This document shows positions 1 to 7,587 of a stretch of 64,000 nucleotides of DNA, piece by piece. The notes beneath the pieces were generated by a model. It ran no database searches. It was not told where the DNA came from and saw nothing but the letters and a program-made list of their open reading frames with translations. Location: positions 322,361-386,360 of the forward strand of contig NZ_JAIFZO010000002.1 of assembly GCF_026341275.1 (NCBI RefSeq), given 5' to 3'. The DNA is from Streptomyces ortus. GTDB lineage: Bacteria > Actinomycetota > Actinomycetes > Streptomycetales > Streptomycetaceae. Every line of letters begins with the position of its first letter. The stretch's first letter is position 1. Both the position numbers and the translations under genes were made by a program.

Positions 1-219
1 CCCCGGATTGCAGGCGGCCAGGGTCCGGTTCGCCCGCGCGATGCGGGCTTCGAGCCCCTGCCGGGCTTCCGTGTACTGCGGGCCCCGGCAGGTCACGTAC
101 AGGCGGACCGCGTCGGCCGCCTCGGTGACCGCAGCCTGCACCCGGGCCGGGAGTTGGGAGGCGGACAGGGTGGCCACCGCATCCGGGATGGGGACCGTGC
201 GCGGCGGGAGGGCGATCAT
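1..219 (-). CDS. Hypothetical protein, 3' end beyond window
   Basis: An open frame of at least 73 codons starts at ATG 219 with a good ribosome site (GGAGAGG about 8 bases upstream) and runs off the left edge. The visible part begins MIALPPRTVPIPDAVATLSA and is soluble and Ala/Arg-rich. No family is recognised. It is the last visible gene of the minus-strand series that follows the conjugation genes, and is 18 bases downstream of the next gene. Confidence 0.6.
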   Translation of the reverse strand, partial: MIALPPRTVPIPDAVATLSASQLPARVQAAVTEAADAVRLYVTCRGPQYTEARQGLEARIARANRTLAACNPG

Positions 220-237
220 GTCGGGTTTCCTCTCCTC

Positions 238-486
238 CTACGGGTGCCAGTTGCCGTGCTCGTTCTGGTGGCGGACGTACATGTCGAACGTGCCGGTGAC
301 CGGTTTGGGGCAGCGGACGCGGGCCCCGTACTCGCAGGTGGCGGTCACGATCGCGCCGGGGATGGCGGTGTTGTCCGTCCACTGCACGGTGATCTCGTCG
401 CCCGCCTTGAGGCCCTTGTAGTCGTCGGTGGGGGTGGCGAGTTGGCGCTGCAGTTCGGTGCAGTTCGTGCAGTGGTCGGTGGCCAT
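238..486 (-). CDS. Small hypothetical protein with CxxC
   Basis: An 82-residue protein starting at ATG 486 (GGAGA ribosome site). A longer frame exists upstream but its extra 40 residues are Pro/Ala/Lys-rich and look like non-coding read-through. The protein begins MATDHCTNCTELQRQLATP; the CTNC pair could bind metal. The middle (GDEITVQWTDNTAIPG) resembles a small beta-barrel. Function unknown. Confidence 0.6.
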   Translation of the reverse strand: MATDHCTNCTELQRQLATPTDDYKGLKAGDEITVQWTDNTAIPGAIVTATCEYGARVRCPKPVTGTFDMYVRHQNEHGNWHP

Positions 487-526
487 GTGGCGTCTCCGGA
501 TCTTCGGTGGGGCCGGTGCTGGTGGG

Positions 527-736
527 TCAGCTGCGGCGCTGGATTTCCTGGCGGGCGATTTCGGCGCCTCGGGCACAGGAGGCGCGGTCTTCGGCGAGGC
601 GGGCACGCGTGGCGCCGAGCTTCTGCTGGCGGGCCCACTCCGACAGGTCGGCGTCGCCGAGGTTCGCGGTGAAGGACCTGACCTGCTCGTCGGATGCGTA
701 TGCGCTGATGGTGGGCGTGGGGCGACTGTTCGCCAT
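527..736 (-). CDS. Small hypothetical protein
   Basis: A 69-residue basic protein starting at ATG 736, preceded by GAAAGGA. It is predicted to be mostly helical (ARQQKLGATRARLAEDRAS) with many Arg. A longer in-frame start was rejected because the added residues have no ribosome site and low-complexity composition. Small helical proteins of this kind are common in AICE gene strings; no function can be assigned. Confidence 0.55.
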   Translation of the reverse strand: MANSRPTPTISAYASDEQVRSFTANLGDADLSEWARQQKLGATRARLAEDRASCARGAEIARQEIQRRS

Positions 737-764
737 GGCGGTCCTTTCGGGAGCAGGGGTTGGG

Positions 765-1103
765 TCAGGCGGCGAGCGCGAGGCGGGCTGCGGCGAGCTT
801 GAACTCCAGCCGGCGCGGACGGTAGGCGAGGGCGATGACCGCGACTTGCTGCGGGGTGAACCTTGCGCAGTCCCGCATGCGGCGCCCGGCATGGGTCCGG
901 CCGGCGGTGCCGACGATGCCGAGCTTGACGGCGACCTTGCGGAGTGTGCCGACCATGCTGGCCGCGTCCCGGTGGGACAGCCCCTGCGCCATGGCGTGGC
1001 TGGCCAATGTCCCGGCGCCGTTGCGGCGGATGCGGGCGGCTGCGCGGGTGGTCAGGATGCGGGCCCGGACGGTGGCCCTGCGGGTGCGGTTCGAGCGGAT
1101 CAC
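765..1103 (-). CDS. Basic hypothetical protein, possibly DNA-binding
   Basis: A 112-residue, very Arg-rich protein starting at GTG 1103 behind GGGGGAAACC. The stretch GLSHRDAASMVGTLRKVAVK followed by FTPQQVAVIALAYRPRRLEF could form helix-turn-helix type helices, but this is inference from composition and helix pattern only. It sits in the small-gene string next to the repeat-rich divergent region at 1.4-1.5 kb. No family recognised. Confidence 0.55.
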   Translation of the reverse strand: MIRSNRTRRATVRARILTTRAAARIRRNGAGTLASHAMAQGLSHRDAASMVGTLRKVAVKLGIVGTAGRTHAGRRMRDCARFTPQQVAVIALAYRPRRLEFKLAAARLALAA

Positions 1104-1174
1104 GGTTTCCCCCTTGGTGCGGATGTGCGGTGGATCGGCGGGCCCGGCCGGTGAAGGCCGGGCCGCGGGGTGGG

Positions 1175-1366
1175 TCAGCGCGTGAAGCAGTGGACTTCGG
1201 TCCAGGCGTCGGCTGTCACATCGAGACGGTGGACGCTGAGGCGCTGCTCGCAGGTCCGGGACTCCCAAACGTGCACGAAGCGGTAGTCGACTCCATTGAT
1301 CCGGCGGTCCCAGATGTGGTGCCGCTTCTCGTCGAGAGTGAGCTCTTCGCGCTTCCCGATCTTCAT
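1175..1366 (-). CDS. Small hypothetical protein
   Basis: A 63-residue protein starting at ATG 1366 with ribosome site GGGGAGA. Sequence MKIGKREELTLDEKRHHIWD leads into a short beta-rich part (GVDYRFVHVWESRTCEQRLS). It is the first gene of the leftward string and diverges from the Phd-like gene across a region full of CCTTAC repeats, so it is probably controlled by whatever binds them. Confidence 0.6.
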   Translation of the reverse strand: MKIGKREELTLDEKRHHIWDRRINGVDYRFVHVWESRTCEQRLSVHRLDVTADAWTEVHCFTR

Positions 1367-1416
1367 TCCGTCTCCCCCTGCTGGTCTCCCTGGTGATGCC
1401 CCTCGGGCTTCACCTT

Positions 1417-1531
1417 CCTTACGAACCTTACAGTTCAATCCGTGATGTTCGCAAGGTTCTTGCAGACCTTACGGTTCGTGATCTTCGTAAGGTTCGATCC
1501 TGGCATTCCTTACGGACCTGACGCGCCTTAC
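1417..1531. promoter_or_regulatory. CCTTAC repeat cluster in divergent promoter region
   Basis: Within 115 bases the hexamer CCTTAC occurs at 1417, 1426, 1467, 1508 and 1526, its complement GTAAGG at 1487, and a one-base variant (GCAAGG) at 1451. Several copies are followed or preceded by GAACC/GGTTC. The cluster lies exactly between divergent starts at 1366 and 1541. An operator array for a local repressor is the simplest reading; a second transfer or replication site is possible. Confidence 0.6.
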
Positions 1532-1534
1532 ACT
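1529..1534 (+). promoter_or_regulatory. Putative -10 box TACACT, leaderless start
   Basis: TACACT ends six bases before ATG 1541 and no ribosome site is present, a pattern typical of leaderless streptomycete transcripts. The same spacing (hexamer, six bases, ATG) recurs before the plus-strand genes at 2253, 10475 and 26757. No clear -35 box. It overlaps the last CCTTAC repeat. Confidence 0.4.
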
Positions 1535-1540
1535 CCTCAC

Positions 1541-1771
1541 ATGAAGAAGCCGCAGAGCCTCCCCGCAGAGCAGGCCAGGAAGGAGTTCGCCGACCTCCTG
1601 GACGGGACCCAGCACAAAGGCGAGTTCACCGAGATCACCCGCCGCAACAAGCGCTCCGGCGTCCTTGTACCGCCCGACTGGTACGACGCATCCATCACGG
1701 AACACGAGGAGCTCAAGCAGGCGCGCCGCCGGATCGCCGAGCTGGAAGCCGCACTCCAGGAGTCCGCGTGA
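1541..1771 (+). CDS. Phd/YefM-like antitoxin-type protein
   Basis: A 76-residue protein. The N-terminal half (PAEQARKEFADLLDG...GEFTEITRRNKRSGVLVPPDWY) has the Phd/YefM fold pattern: an amphipathic helix ending in F-x-x-LLD, then a strand 'EITRRNKRSGVLVP' as in prevent-host-death proteins. The C-terminus (EELKQARRRIAELEAALQ) is a coiled coil that would normally bind a toxin. Such proteins bind DNA and repress their own promoter. The start ATG 1541 is chosen because homology begins there. Its stop overlaps the next gene's GTG, so the two are translationally coupled. No classic RelE/Doc/PIN toxin is adjacent, which is unusual. Confidence 0.7.
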   Translation: MKKPQSLPAEQARKEFADLLDGTQHKGEFTEITRRNKRSGVLVPPDWYDASITEHEELKQARRRIAELEAALQESA

Positions 1772-2208
1772 CAGACGACAAGATCCCCTTCCTGCGGGCG
1801 CGCCTCGACGAGGACGAGCAGCTCGCCTTCAATGCCGTCGATGAGCGCAAGGGTTCCGAGTGGCGGGCCAACGGAGCATCGGTCGAGGTGAGCGGCGGCC
1901 TACCGCCAGACGCCGACGCCTTCGACGAGACGGTGGTCTTCAATGAGGGCTCCCCGACCGAGGAGCAGGCCGAACACATTGCGTGCCACGATCCGGCCCG
2001 CGTCCTCCGCGAGGTGTACGTGAAGCGGGGCCGGCTCGCCCTCTACGAGAACGCACTCCAGCGCTGGAACGACCTGCCTCGCGATGAGCGCGCCACGATC
2101 GCCGGCGAGGGCCTGCGCATCAAGGTCACCACCCTGGAGGTCGTCATTCAGGGCGACTTGCAGTCCTACATCAGGCACCCGGACTTCAAGGGGCACTGGG
2201 CGATGTAG
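1768..2208 (+). CDS. DUF6221-family protein
   Basis: A 146-residue protein starting at GTG 1768, overlapping the Phd-like gene by four bases. The pattern PFLRARLDEDEQLA near the N-terminus and HIACHDPARVLREVYVKRGRL in the middle is that of the DUF6221 family, common and often multi-copy in Streptomyces and of unknown function. The acidic N-terminus and charged helical centre suggest a soluble protein. Pairing with an antitoxin-like gene raises the possibility that it is the partner of that gene, but nothing in the sequence shows toxicity. Confidence 0.7.
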   Translation: MTDDKIPFLRARLDEDEQLAFNAVDERKGSEWRANGASVEVSGGLPPDADAFDETVVFNEGSPTEEQAEHIACHDPARVLREVYVKRGRLALYENALQRWNDLPRDERATIAGEGLRIKVTTLEVVIQGDLQSYIRHPDFKGHWAM

Positions 2209-2252
2209 CCCGTTCCGCCCCGTCCCCCCCACCGGCCGGGCAGACTGCGGTC

Positions 2253-2453
2253 ATGGCTCTTCGTTTCGCGGTGCAGGCTGACACGGAGCAGGAGTGCGCG
2301 GCCGGCCTGGAGTTGCTGCACACGCTGGGTCTGGTGACCCGCATGGAACCGCGGCTGCTCACCGATGATCGGTGGATGGCGCGGGCCGTACCGCGCATGA
2401 GTGAGGCCCCGGCCGGGGAGGGTGCCGGCCGGGGCCCTGGCGTGTCTGGCTAG
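2253..2453 (+). CDS. Small hypothetical protein
   Basis: A 66-residue reading frame starting at ATG 2253, with CAGACT six bases upstream (leaderless pattern). MALRFAVQADTEQECAAGLE looks like a short strand-helix unit found in small actinobacterial proteins. Its last ~15 codons lie in the terminator hairpin at 2405-2436 and its stop overlaps the stop of the convergent gene, so the true C-terminus is Gly/Ala/Pro-rich and probably unstructured. Confidence 0.45.
   Translation: MALRFAVQADTEQECAAGLELLHTLGLVTRMEPRLLTDDRWMARAVPRMSEAPAGEGAGRGPGVSG
2405..2436. terminator. Bidirectional hairpin terminator
   Basis: GGCCCCGGCC at 2405-2414 pairs with GGCCGGGGCC at 2427-2436, loop of 12 bases. It sits between the convergent genes ending at 2453 and 2450. 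Confidence 0.6.
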
Positions 2454-2971
2454 TCGTTGGTGTTCTTGACCCAGATGCCGGTGTTCTTGTTCTTCACCTC
2501 GCGTCGGTCGACGTGGACGTCGCCGCTGATGTGGTTGTGGGTCTCGGCGGGTGCGGCTTGCCCGGCGCGGCGCAGGAGCCGGGCAATGGCGAGCGCGAGT
2601 ACGGCGAGACCGCCGAAGAACACGCCGATCACGGTCGGATCCGCCTTCTCGGACGCGACCATGACGAGGGAGACGCCGCCGCAGACGAGGACCGCCGTCC
2701 CGCCGAACGACCACATGCGGACGCTGTCGTCGACAGCCTTCGAACTCATTGACGACCGTCCGGGCTGATCCACAGGCGGGGTGGTTCCGATACGGGAGCC
2801 GTCCTCCCACGACGGCACGGACGGATCGTCGATGCGGATCGCGGTGGGCTTCTCGGCGGCGAGTTCGTCGACGGCGGCCATCAGGCGGCGGATGGTGTCG
2901 CGGTCGGCGTCGGTAGGGGCAGCCTGCCCGGCCGCAGCAGCGGTGGGCTTCGGCTCGGGCAGGTCGTACAT
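2450..2971 (-). CDS. Two-helix membrane protein, possible spread protein
   Basis: A 173-residue protein starting at ATG 2971 (GGAGACC). Residues 1-75 are soluble and acidic. Two hydrophobic segments follow (FGGTAVLVCGGVSLVMVA and TVIGVFFGGLAVLALAIARL), then a polar tail with the motif HNHISGDVHVDRREVKNKNT. Its place beside traB and other small membrane proteins suggests a role in intramycelial plasmid spread (Spd proteins), but this rests on context and topology only. Confidence 0.6.
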   Translation of the reverse strand: MYDLPEPKPTAAAAGQAAPTDADRDTIRRLMAAVDELAAEKPTAIRIDDPSVPSWEDGSRIGTTPPVDQPGRSSMSSKAVDDSVRMWSFGGTAVLVCGGVSLVMVASEKADPTVIGVFFGGLAVLALAIARLLRRAGQAAPAETHNHISGDVHVDRREVKNKNTGIWVKNTND

Positions 2972-2994
2972 GGCGGGTCTCCTTCGGCTGGCAG

Positions 2995-3609
2995 TTACGG
3001 CATGGCGGCTTTCGCCGACGCCTTGCGGGCGCCGGCCTTGGGGGCTGGTGTGGGCTGGGATGGGGCGAGGGCTGCCGCCGCGGTCTGCTGGGCGTACCAG
3101 GCGCCGCCGACGGATTTCCCGCCGTGCTTCTGCTTCTCGTGCGCCCGCAAGGCCTTGGTGGCCTCGCGTGCGTCCCGGAAGCGCGGCTTCTCTTTCTTGC
3201 CGCAGGGGCAGGTCCAGCCGACGAGGCCGGTGCGCTTGTCGGCGCCGAACCGGGATGCCTTGTAGACGGCCCACTTGGACACTTTCTGCTGGGTGGGCTT
3301 GGCGGGGCAGGGCTTGGAGCCGGTGAACGAGCCGTCTTTGCCCTTGGTGAAGATCTGCCCGTTGCCCTTGCAGGTGGGGCATCCCTTGTGGGTGCGGCGG
3401 AGGATTGCGGCGTCCTTGCGGGAGCGGACGGTGTCGCCGTGGGTGTCGAGGTGGGAGACGGCGAACAGGACCATACGAGCCCCGATGCGGGCGTGGATCG
3501 GGCCACCGCGGGGGATCTTGACGCGGCGGGCGGGATGCTTGCGGGCGGACGTGCGGCGGCGCTTCGGTGCGGTGGTTCGGCGGGCCGGCTTGCGCTTCGC
3601 GGGCGGCAT
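2995..3609 (-). CDS. Zinc-ribbon protein with DnaJ-type CxxCxG motif
   Basis: A 204-residue basic protein starting at ATG 3609 (GAGGAG). The first 45 residues are Lys/Arg-rich with phosphate-binding character (KPARRTTAPKRRRTSARKHP). A DnaJ-like CPTCKGNGQ knuckle lies near residue 78, paired with a later CP; a second metal site is formed by CPCG and the H-x4-H at HEKQKH. It probably binds nucleic acid. It is the first gene after the TGCTA array and is likely co-transcribed with or regulated near the transfer locus. Confidence 0.65.
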   Translation of the reverse strand: MPPAKRKPARRTTAPKRRRTSARKHPARRVKIPRGGPIHARIGARMVLFAVSHLDTHGDTVRSRKDAAILRRTHKGCPTCKGNGQIFTKGKDGSFTGSKPCPAKPTQQKVSKWAVYKASRFGADKRTGLVGWTCPCGKKEKPRFRDAREATKALRAHEKQKHGGKSVGGAWYAQQTAAAALAPSQPTPAPKAGARKASAKAAMP

Positions 3610-3653
3610 GGAGACTCCTCGGGCGGGTGATCGTTTCGTGGTGGTTTGTGAGG

Positions 3654-3806
3654 TGCTATGCGCCTGCTAGGCGCCGCTAAGGCGCAGGTCACAGCCGCTA
3701 TGACTGCTGCTATGGGAGGTGCTAAGGGTTTCGCTTAGCAGGGCGTCTAGCAGGGGCGGTAGCAGCTGCGACCTGCGAGTTAGCAGGGCGTAGCACTCGT
3801 CTAGCA
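3654..3806. other. Twelve-copy TGCTA repeat array; candidate clt transfer locus
   Basis: Six forward copies of YGCTADG start at 3654, 3665, 3675, 3696, 3708 and 3720; six inverted copies (xTAGCA) start at about 3734, 3747, 3759, 3780, 3790 and 3801. The array is nearly symmetric about position 3730 and fills the 209-base gap directly 3' of traB. In streptomycete plasmids TraB binds short repeats (TRS) in the clt locus next to traB, so this is the best candidate for the site where this TraB loads. The repeat sequence differs from the GACCCGGA type known for pSVH1. Confidence 0.6.
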
Positions 3807-3818
3807 GTGGACGAATGA

Positions 3819-5822
3819 CTACAAAGCGGTCAAGGTCTCGATCGTGAACCCGCGGGGGTTCTGCTCGCCTTCGCACGGCCCCAACTGCATAGGGGGCCCG
3901 GCGCCGGCGTCTTTGAGTAGCGTGCGCAGTTCGGCCACGGTCAGGTCTTCGTAGGCATCCGGGAACGCATCGACGAGGGCCTTGGTCAGCGTCTCGGTCC
4001 TCATGCGATCGACCGCCCCATTCGTCATCACGAAGGCTGCATCCTGGGCGATCTTGCGGTCGCCGGACACTCGCGACACCACCCCTGTGTCGGCGAGGTG
4101 AAGGAGCCCAGCCGCGGCGAGGGTGTCGCGGTCGAACCACGGCCGGCCCGCAGCGACGCGGTCGGCGACCGCCCGCTTGATCGGCTCGTTGCCGTGCTCA
4201 TTCCAGCCGTACAGCAGCGGCCGGTCGAGACCGGGGCCCTTGATGTAGGACTGGCCGGCGTCGTTCTTCAGATGCTTGTTCTGGGCGGGCACGAGCCGGT
4301 CGGGCCGGTAGCCGGCGTTGATGGCGCCCGAGCCGAGGACGAGGGGGATGTCGGCGTGCCGGGCCGCCAGCATGATCCGCAGGGTGAACGTGTCGGCGAT
4401 CGCGTCCCCCATGGCGTCGCTGGTTGCGTCCTGGCCTGCGGCGACGACGTAGATGCCGGACTGCTTGCCGATGCGCAGGAGTTCGATGAACTTCTCCTTG
4501 GCGGTCTTGCTGAGGAAGATGAACTCGTCGACCAGGGCGAAGATCGCCGGGTGTTCCTTGGTGGCGATCCAGGTGTCTCCCATGCCGAGCCGGTTCCGGA
4601 CGGCGTTGCGTCCGCTGGCCATCTTCACGAGGTGGTCAAGCCACTGCTCGCAGGACCGGTTGCCGCGGATCGGCGGGACGGCCATGGCGCCTTCGAACTC
4701 GCGCAGCCCGTCCTTGATCGGGTCCATTTCAATGGCGATCGCGTTGTGGCAGGCGGTGATGACCTCGGCCAGGTCCCGCAGCACGCCGGTGGACTTGGCG
4801 GATCCGGACACGCCAATGACGAGGATGCGCTGCCCTTCGAGGACGAGGTCGAGCGGCGAACCGTCCATGCAGCGGCCGAAGTTGTGCGGGTCGGCGATGT
4901 CGAGGCTGTTCGGGGCGTGGATGGCGGGCTGCGGCATGTTCTCGAACGGGTTCGCGGTGACGAGACGCAGCACGAGGTGCGCCGACTCCCGCGGGTCCGG
5001 GTCGATGAGGGTGCCGCCGTGCTTGACGTTGAAGTGGGAATCGAGGTCGTCGGCCTTCTCGTTGACTCTTGCGACCTTGGAGCCCTTGAGGACCACGTCG
5101 ACTTCCCAGCCCCACTCGCGGTGGCCCAACGCCCGGACCGTGCGGGTGCCGATGCCTTCCCAGGCCAGGGCGCGGGACACGCACTCCTCGACCTGGTCGG
5201 CGGTCCGGCACATGGCGAGCGGGAACGGCTCGTCGGACTCGGGGTTGTCCTGCTCGGCCATGAGCATCTGCGGGGCGAGGCCGGGACTGTTGGCCCTGTA
5301 GCGCCCGTACCAGGTGACCGCGGCGACAGCTACGGCGGCGGTGAGTGCGGGCGGGATCTTCCACGAGAGGTCGAGGGCGGTCATCCCGCCGAACTTCACC
5401 AGCGCCCACCAGCCGGCCAGGTTCAGGCCGGCGGTGACGGCGGACGTCCAGCCGAGGAACCGCCACCGGGAGTGCCGCTCCATTTTGACCTTGTTCCAGT
5501 GGGCGCCCGACGACATGCCGCCGAGGGTTTCCTGTAGGTCGTGGGCGCGCACGTACCGCCAGCCGAGGAAGCCGACCGCGCGGGCGCCGGTGAAGAACCA
5601 GCGCGCGGACAGCCCGCAGGCCCGGCCGGTGACTGCGGCGACGGTCATTGCCGCGGTCCCGGTCTTGGCGAGGACGGGCGTGCGCGGCTCGTAGGGGACG
5701 ATGATGCCGGGCGCGATGTCGATGTCTTCGCCGGACAGGTCGTCGGGGATGTGGAGCTCGCCGGGGATCACCTTCGACGTGTCCCAGTCGGCGGGGAACT
5801 CGGGCTGCTGATCGAGGCTCAT
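3819..5822 (-). CDS. traB: FtsK/SpoIIIE-type conjugal DNA translocase TraB
   Basis: A 667-residue ATPase that in AICEs and Streptomyces plasmids pumps double-stranded DNA through the hyphal membrane during mating, without a relaxase. Hydrophobic segments at about 58-90, 125-145 and 158-172 anchor it. Walker A GVSGSAKST is at 337-345 and Walker B IFALVDEF at 427-434. The last ~70 residues (LTKALVDAFPDAYEDLTVAELRTLL...) fit a winged-helix DNA-recognition domain as in TraB. The length matches the family. The start ATG 5822 overlaps the stop of the upstream DUF2637 gene (ATGA), so they are coupled. The TGCTA array lies directly downstream. Confidence 0.9.
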   Translation of the reverse strand: MSLDQQPEFPADWDTSKVIPGELHIPDDLSGEDIDIAPGIIVPYEPRTPVLAKTGTAAMTVAAVTGRACGLSARWFFTGARAVGFLGWRYVRAHDLQETLGGMSSGAHWNKVKMERHSRWRFLGWTSAVTAGLNLAGWWALVKFGGMTALDLSWKIPPALTAAVAVAAVTWYGRYRANSPGLAPQMLMAEQDNPESDEPFPLAMCRTADQVEECVSRALAWEGIGTRTVRALGHREWGWEVDVVLKGSKVARVNEKADDLDSHFNVKHGGTLIDPDPRESAHLVLRLVTANPFENMPQPAIHAPNSLDIADPHNFGRCMDGSPLDLVLEGQRILVIGVSGSAKSTGVLRDLAEVITACHNAIAIEMDPIKDGLREFEGAMAVPPIRGNRSCEQWLDHLVKMASGRNAVRNRLGMGDTWIATKEHPAIFALVDEFIFLSKTAKEKFIELLRIGKQSGIYVVAAGQDATSDAMGDAIADTFTLRIMLAARHADIPLVLGSGAINAGYRPDRLVPAQNKHLKNDAGQSYIKGPGLDRPLLYGWNEHGNEPIKRAVADRVAAGRPWFDRDTLAAAGLLHLADTGVVSRVSGDRKIAQDAAFVMTNGAVDRMRTETLTKALVDAFPDAYEDLTVAELRTLLKDAGAGPPMQLGPCEGEQNPRGFTIETLTAL

Positions 5823-7150
5823 CGGGCGTCCTTCTTGGCGGCGTTCTTCGCGGTGATGGCGGCCTGCTTGCGGGCGGCGTCGGAGTACTTCTGGGTGTCT
5901 CCAGGACGACGCGTGGCGCGTGTCTTCAGCACCCTGTTCGGACCTGGGGGCATTTGAGCAGCACGCTGTGCGTTTGTGGTCTTGCTGAGGGTGTTCACGG
6001 GGGTGCCGGTGAGGGCGGATTCGACGCGCTTCTCAGCGGCCCGGCGGGCGGTGATGGACTCGATGGATTCGCCCGGGTCGCAGCCGTTGATGTTGCGGTA
6101 GGCGCGTGCCCAGACGTCGTCGTCGTTGGGGTCCGATCCGACCGCCGCGGCGATCCTCACGGCCTCCTTCCACACGTCCTCGAACTCCCTTCGGCGGTCC
6201 TCGGCGAGCTTCGCGCGCTCCGCCTTCGCAGCCTTCTCGGCGATCTTCCGTTCGGCGGCCTGCCGCTTCTTCTCTGCGGTCTGCCGGGCGGCCTCCTTGC
6301 GCGCCGCCCTCCGCTCCGCGCGCCGCTGCCGCCGTGACGGCTTCCCGTCGCGCTTGCGGATGCGGCCGTGCTCGTGGAGGTCCCACATGCCGGGGCCCGC
6401 GATCGAAGCAAGAGCGGTGCCAAACGCGGTCGCCGCGTCGTACTCGGCGAGCCCGTGAACGATGTTGATGCTGGCCGCGGTGAGCGCCCCGGCCCAGGCG
6501 ACGAGCCGGTAGTGCCAGTGCGGGCGCCCGGCAGTCACCGCGGCGGCGGCGCCGACGAGTGCGACGAGCGCGATCACCTCGATGAACACGGGGGCGATCA
6601 GCAGATACTTGGCGTTCGGGTCGTAGAAGGCGTTCATCTGCACGGGCAGGGCGACGGCCGCGCACAGGGCGTAGAAGCCGAGGGCAACCCGCCGCCACCG
6701 CTTGCCGGACTTCTCGACGGCCTTCGTCTGCTCGGCCTCGTCTCGCTGCTGCTCCACATCCTGGCGGACGGCGTCGCGTCGGGCTCGTTCGGCGTCTTCG
6801 CGGCGCCGCTGGTGGTCGGCGATGCGGGCTTCGGATGCGGCCTGCTCCTCGCGGGCCTTGCGTTCGGCGCGGTCGTTGGCGAGGCGCAGCTTCCGCGCCT
6901 CCTCCTCCGCCTTCACCAGTTCGGCTTTCGCTGCGGCTTCGGCGGCAATCCGCTTGGCTTCGGCGTCGGCCCACGCCTGGGCGCGGATCGCTTCGGCCTG
7001 CGCCTTGGCCACCTCGTCGGCGGTCTCGACGGCGGCCGGCTGGGGGCTGCTCTGTTCCTCGACGGGCTCAGGGGTGATGGGCCGCCAGTCCCCGATGGCG
7101 GGCATGGTCGGCCGGGTGCTGCCGTTGACCTGGGGCGGGCTGGCGGTCAT
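5819..7150 (-). CDS. DUF2637-type membrane protein with coiled coils (Spd-like)
   Basis: A 443-residue protein. Residues 40-150 form a long Ala/Glu/Arg coiled coil; four hydrophobic helices follow (GFYALCAAVALPVQ, YLLIAPVFIEVIALVALVG, and two more to about 255), the layout of DUF2637 proteins found next to traB in AICEs. A second charged coiled coil occupies 265-320, then a basic tail. The start ATG 7150 overlaps nothing upstream; a 21-base gap precedes it. The role is inferred to be intramycelial spread or TraB partner. Confidence 0.8.
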   Translation of the reverse strand: MTASPPQVNGSTRPTMPAIGDWRPITPEPVEEQSSPQPAAVETADEVAKAQAEAIRAQAWADAEAKRIAAEAAAKAELVKAEEEARKLRLANDRAERKAREEQAASEARIADHQRRREDAERARRDAVRQDVEQQRDEAEQTKAVEKSGKRWRRVALGFYALCAAVALPVQMNAFYDPNAKYLLIAPVFIEVIALVALVGAAAAVTAGRPHWHYRLVAWAGALTAASINIVHGLAEYDAATAFGTALASIAGPGMWDLHEHGRIRKRDGKPSRRQRRAERRAARKEAARQTAEKKRQAAERKIAEKAAKAERAKLAEDRRREFEDVWKEAVRIAAAVGSDPNDDDVWARAYRNINGCDPGESIESITARRAAEKRVESALTGTPVNTLSKTTNAQRAAQMPPGPNRVLKTRATRRPGDTQKYSDAARKQAAITAKNAAKKDAR

Positions 7151-7171
7151 GACGGAACGGTTCCTTTCGGC

Positions 7172-7381
7172 TCAGCCGCGGGTGCGGCGGTCGATGAGGG
7201 CGGCGAGAACGAGGGCGCAGCCGAAGCCGAGGACCACGGCGGCCAGGGAGGCAGCGAGGCGGTCGACGTCGAGCGCGCCGGCCGCCTTGACCGCGGTCGC
7301 GGTGACGACGACCGCCGGGAGCAGGACCATCAGCTTCTGGACGGGCGGACGGGGATCGTTGAGGAGGGCGAGGATGCGCAT
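7172..7381 (-). CDS. Small two-helix membrane protein (Spd-like)
   Basis: A 69-residue protein from ATG 7381. It contains two hydrophobic helices (KLMVLLPAVVVTATAVKAAG and LAASLAAVVLGFGCALVLAA) and a basic end. Size, topology and position in the transfer operon fit the small Spd proteins. It lies two bases downstream of the DUF4236 gene. Confidence 0.7.
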   Translation of the reverse strand: MRILALLNDPRPPVQKLMVLLPAVVVTATAVKAAGALDVDRLAASLAAVVLGFGCALVLAALIDRRTRG

Positions 7382-7383
7382 GG

Positions 7384-7587
7384 TCAGTCCTCTCGGTTGC
7401 GGCGGGTACGGGTGGCCCTGTAACCGAAAGGCCCAGGCAGGTCGACGGAGGTGGTGGTGCGGCCGGTGCTGGACCAGGTGCGCTTGGGCCCGTTGCGCGG
7501 CCCGACCGTGATCGACCACGACCGCCGGTTGATGTTCAGGCGGACGCCGGGCAGGACCCGGAAGGACTTGCGGAACGTGAGCGACAT
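7384..7587 (-). CDS. DUF4236-domain protein
   Basis: A 67-residue protein beginning MSLTFRKSFRVLPGVRLNIN. The R-K-S-F-x-x-x-P-G-V-R-L-N-x-x...SITVGPR pattern is the DUF4236 domain, a short beta-rich unit of unknown function often found in actinobacterial mobile elements. Its start codon overlaps the stop of the upstream gene by one base (TGATG). Confidence 0.8.
   Translation of the reverse strand: MSLTFRKSFRVLPGVRLNINRRSWSITVGPRNGPKRTWSSTGRTTTSVDLPGPFGYRATRTRRNRED

Noticed and set aside
4098..5537. Long plus-strand frame of 479 codons opposite traB
   Set aside because: It is antisense to a well supported ATPase gene, is Gly/Val/Asp/Arg-rich nonsense without any motif, and is caused by the GC bias of the true frame.
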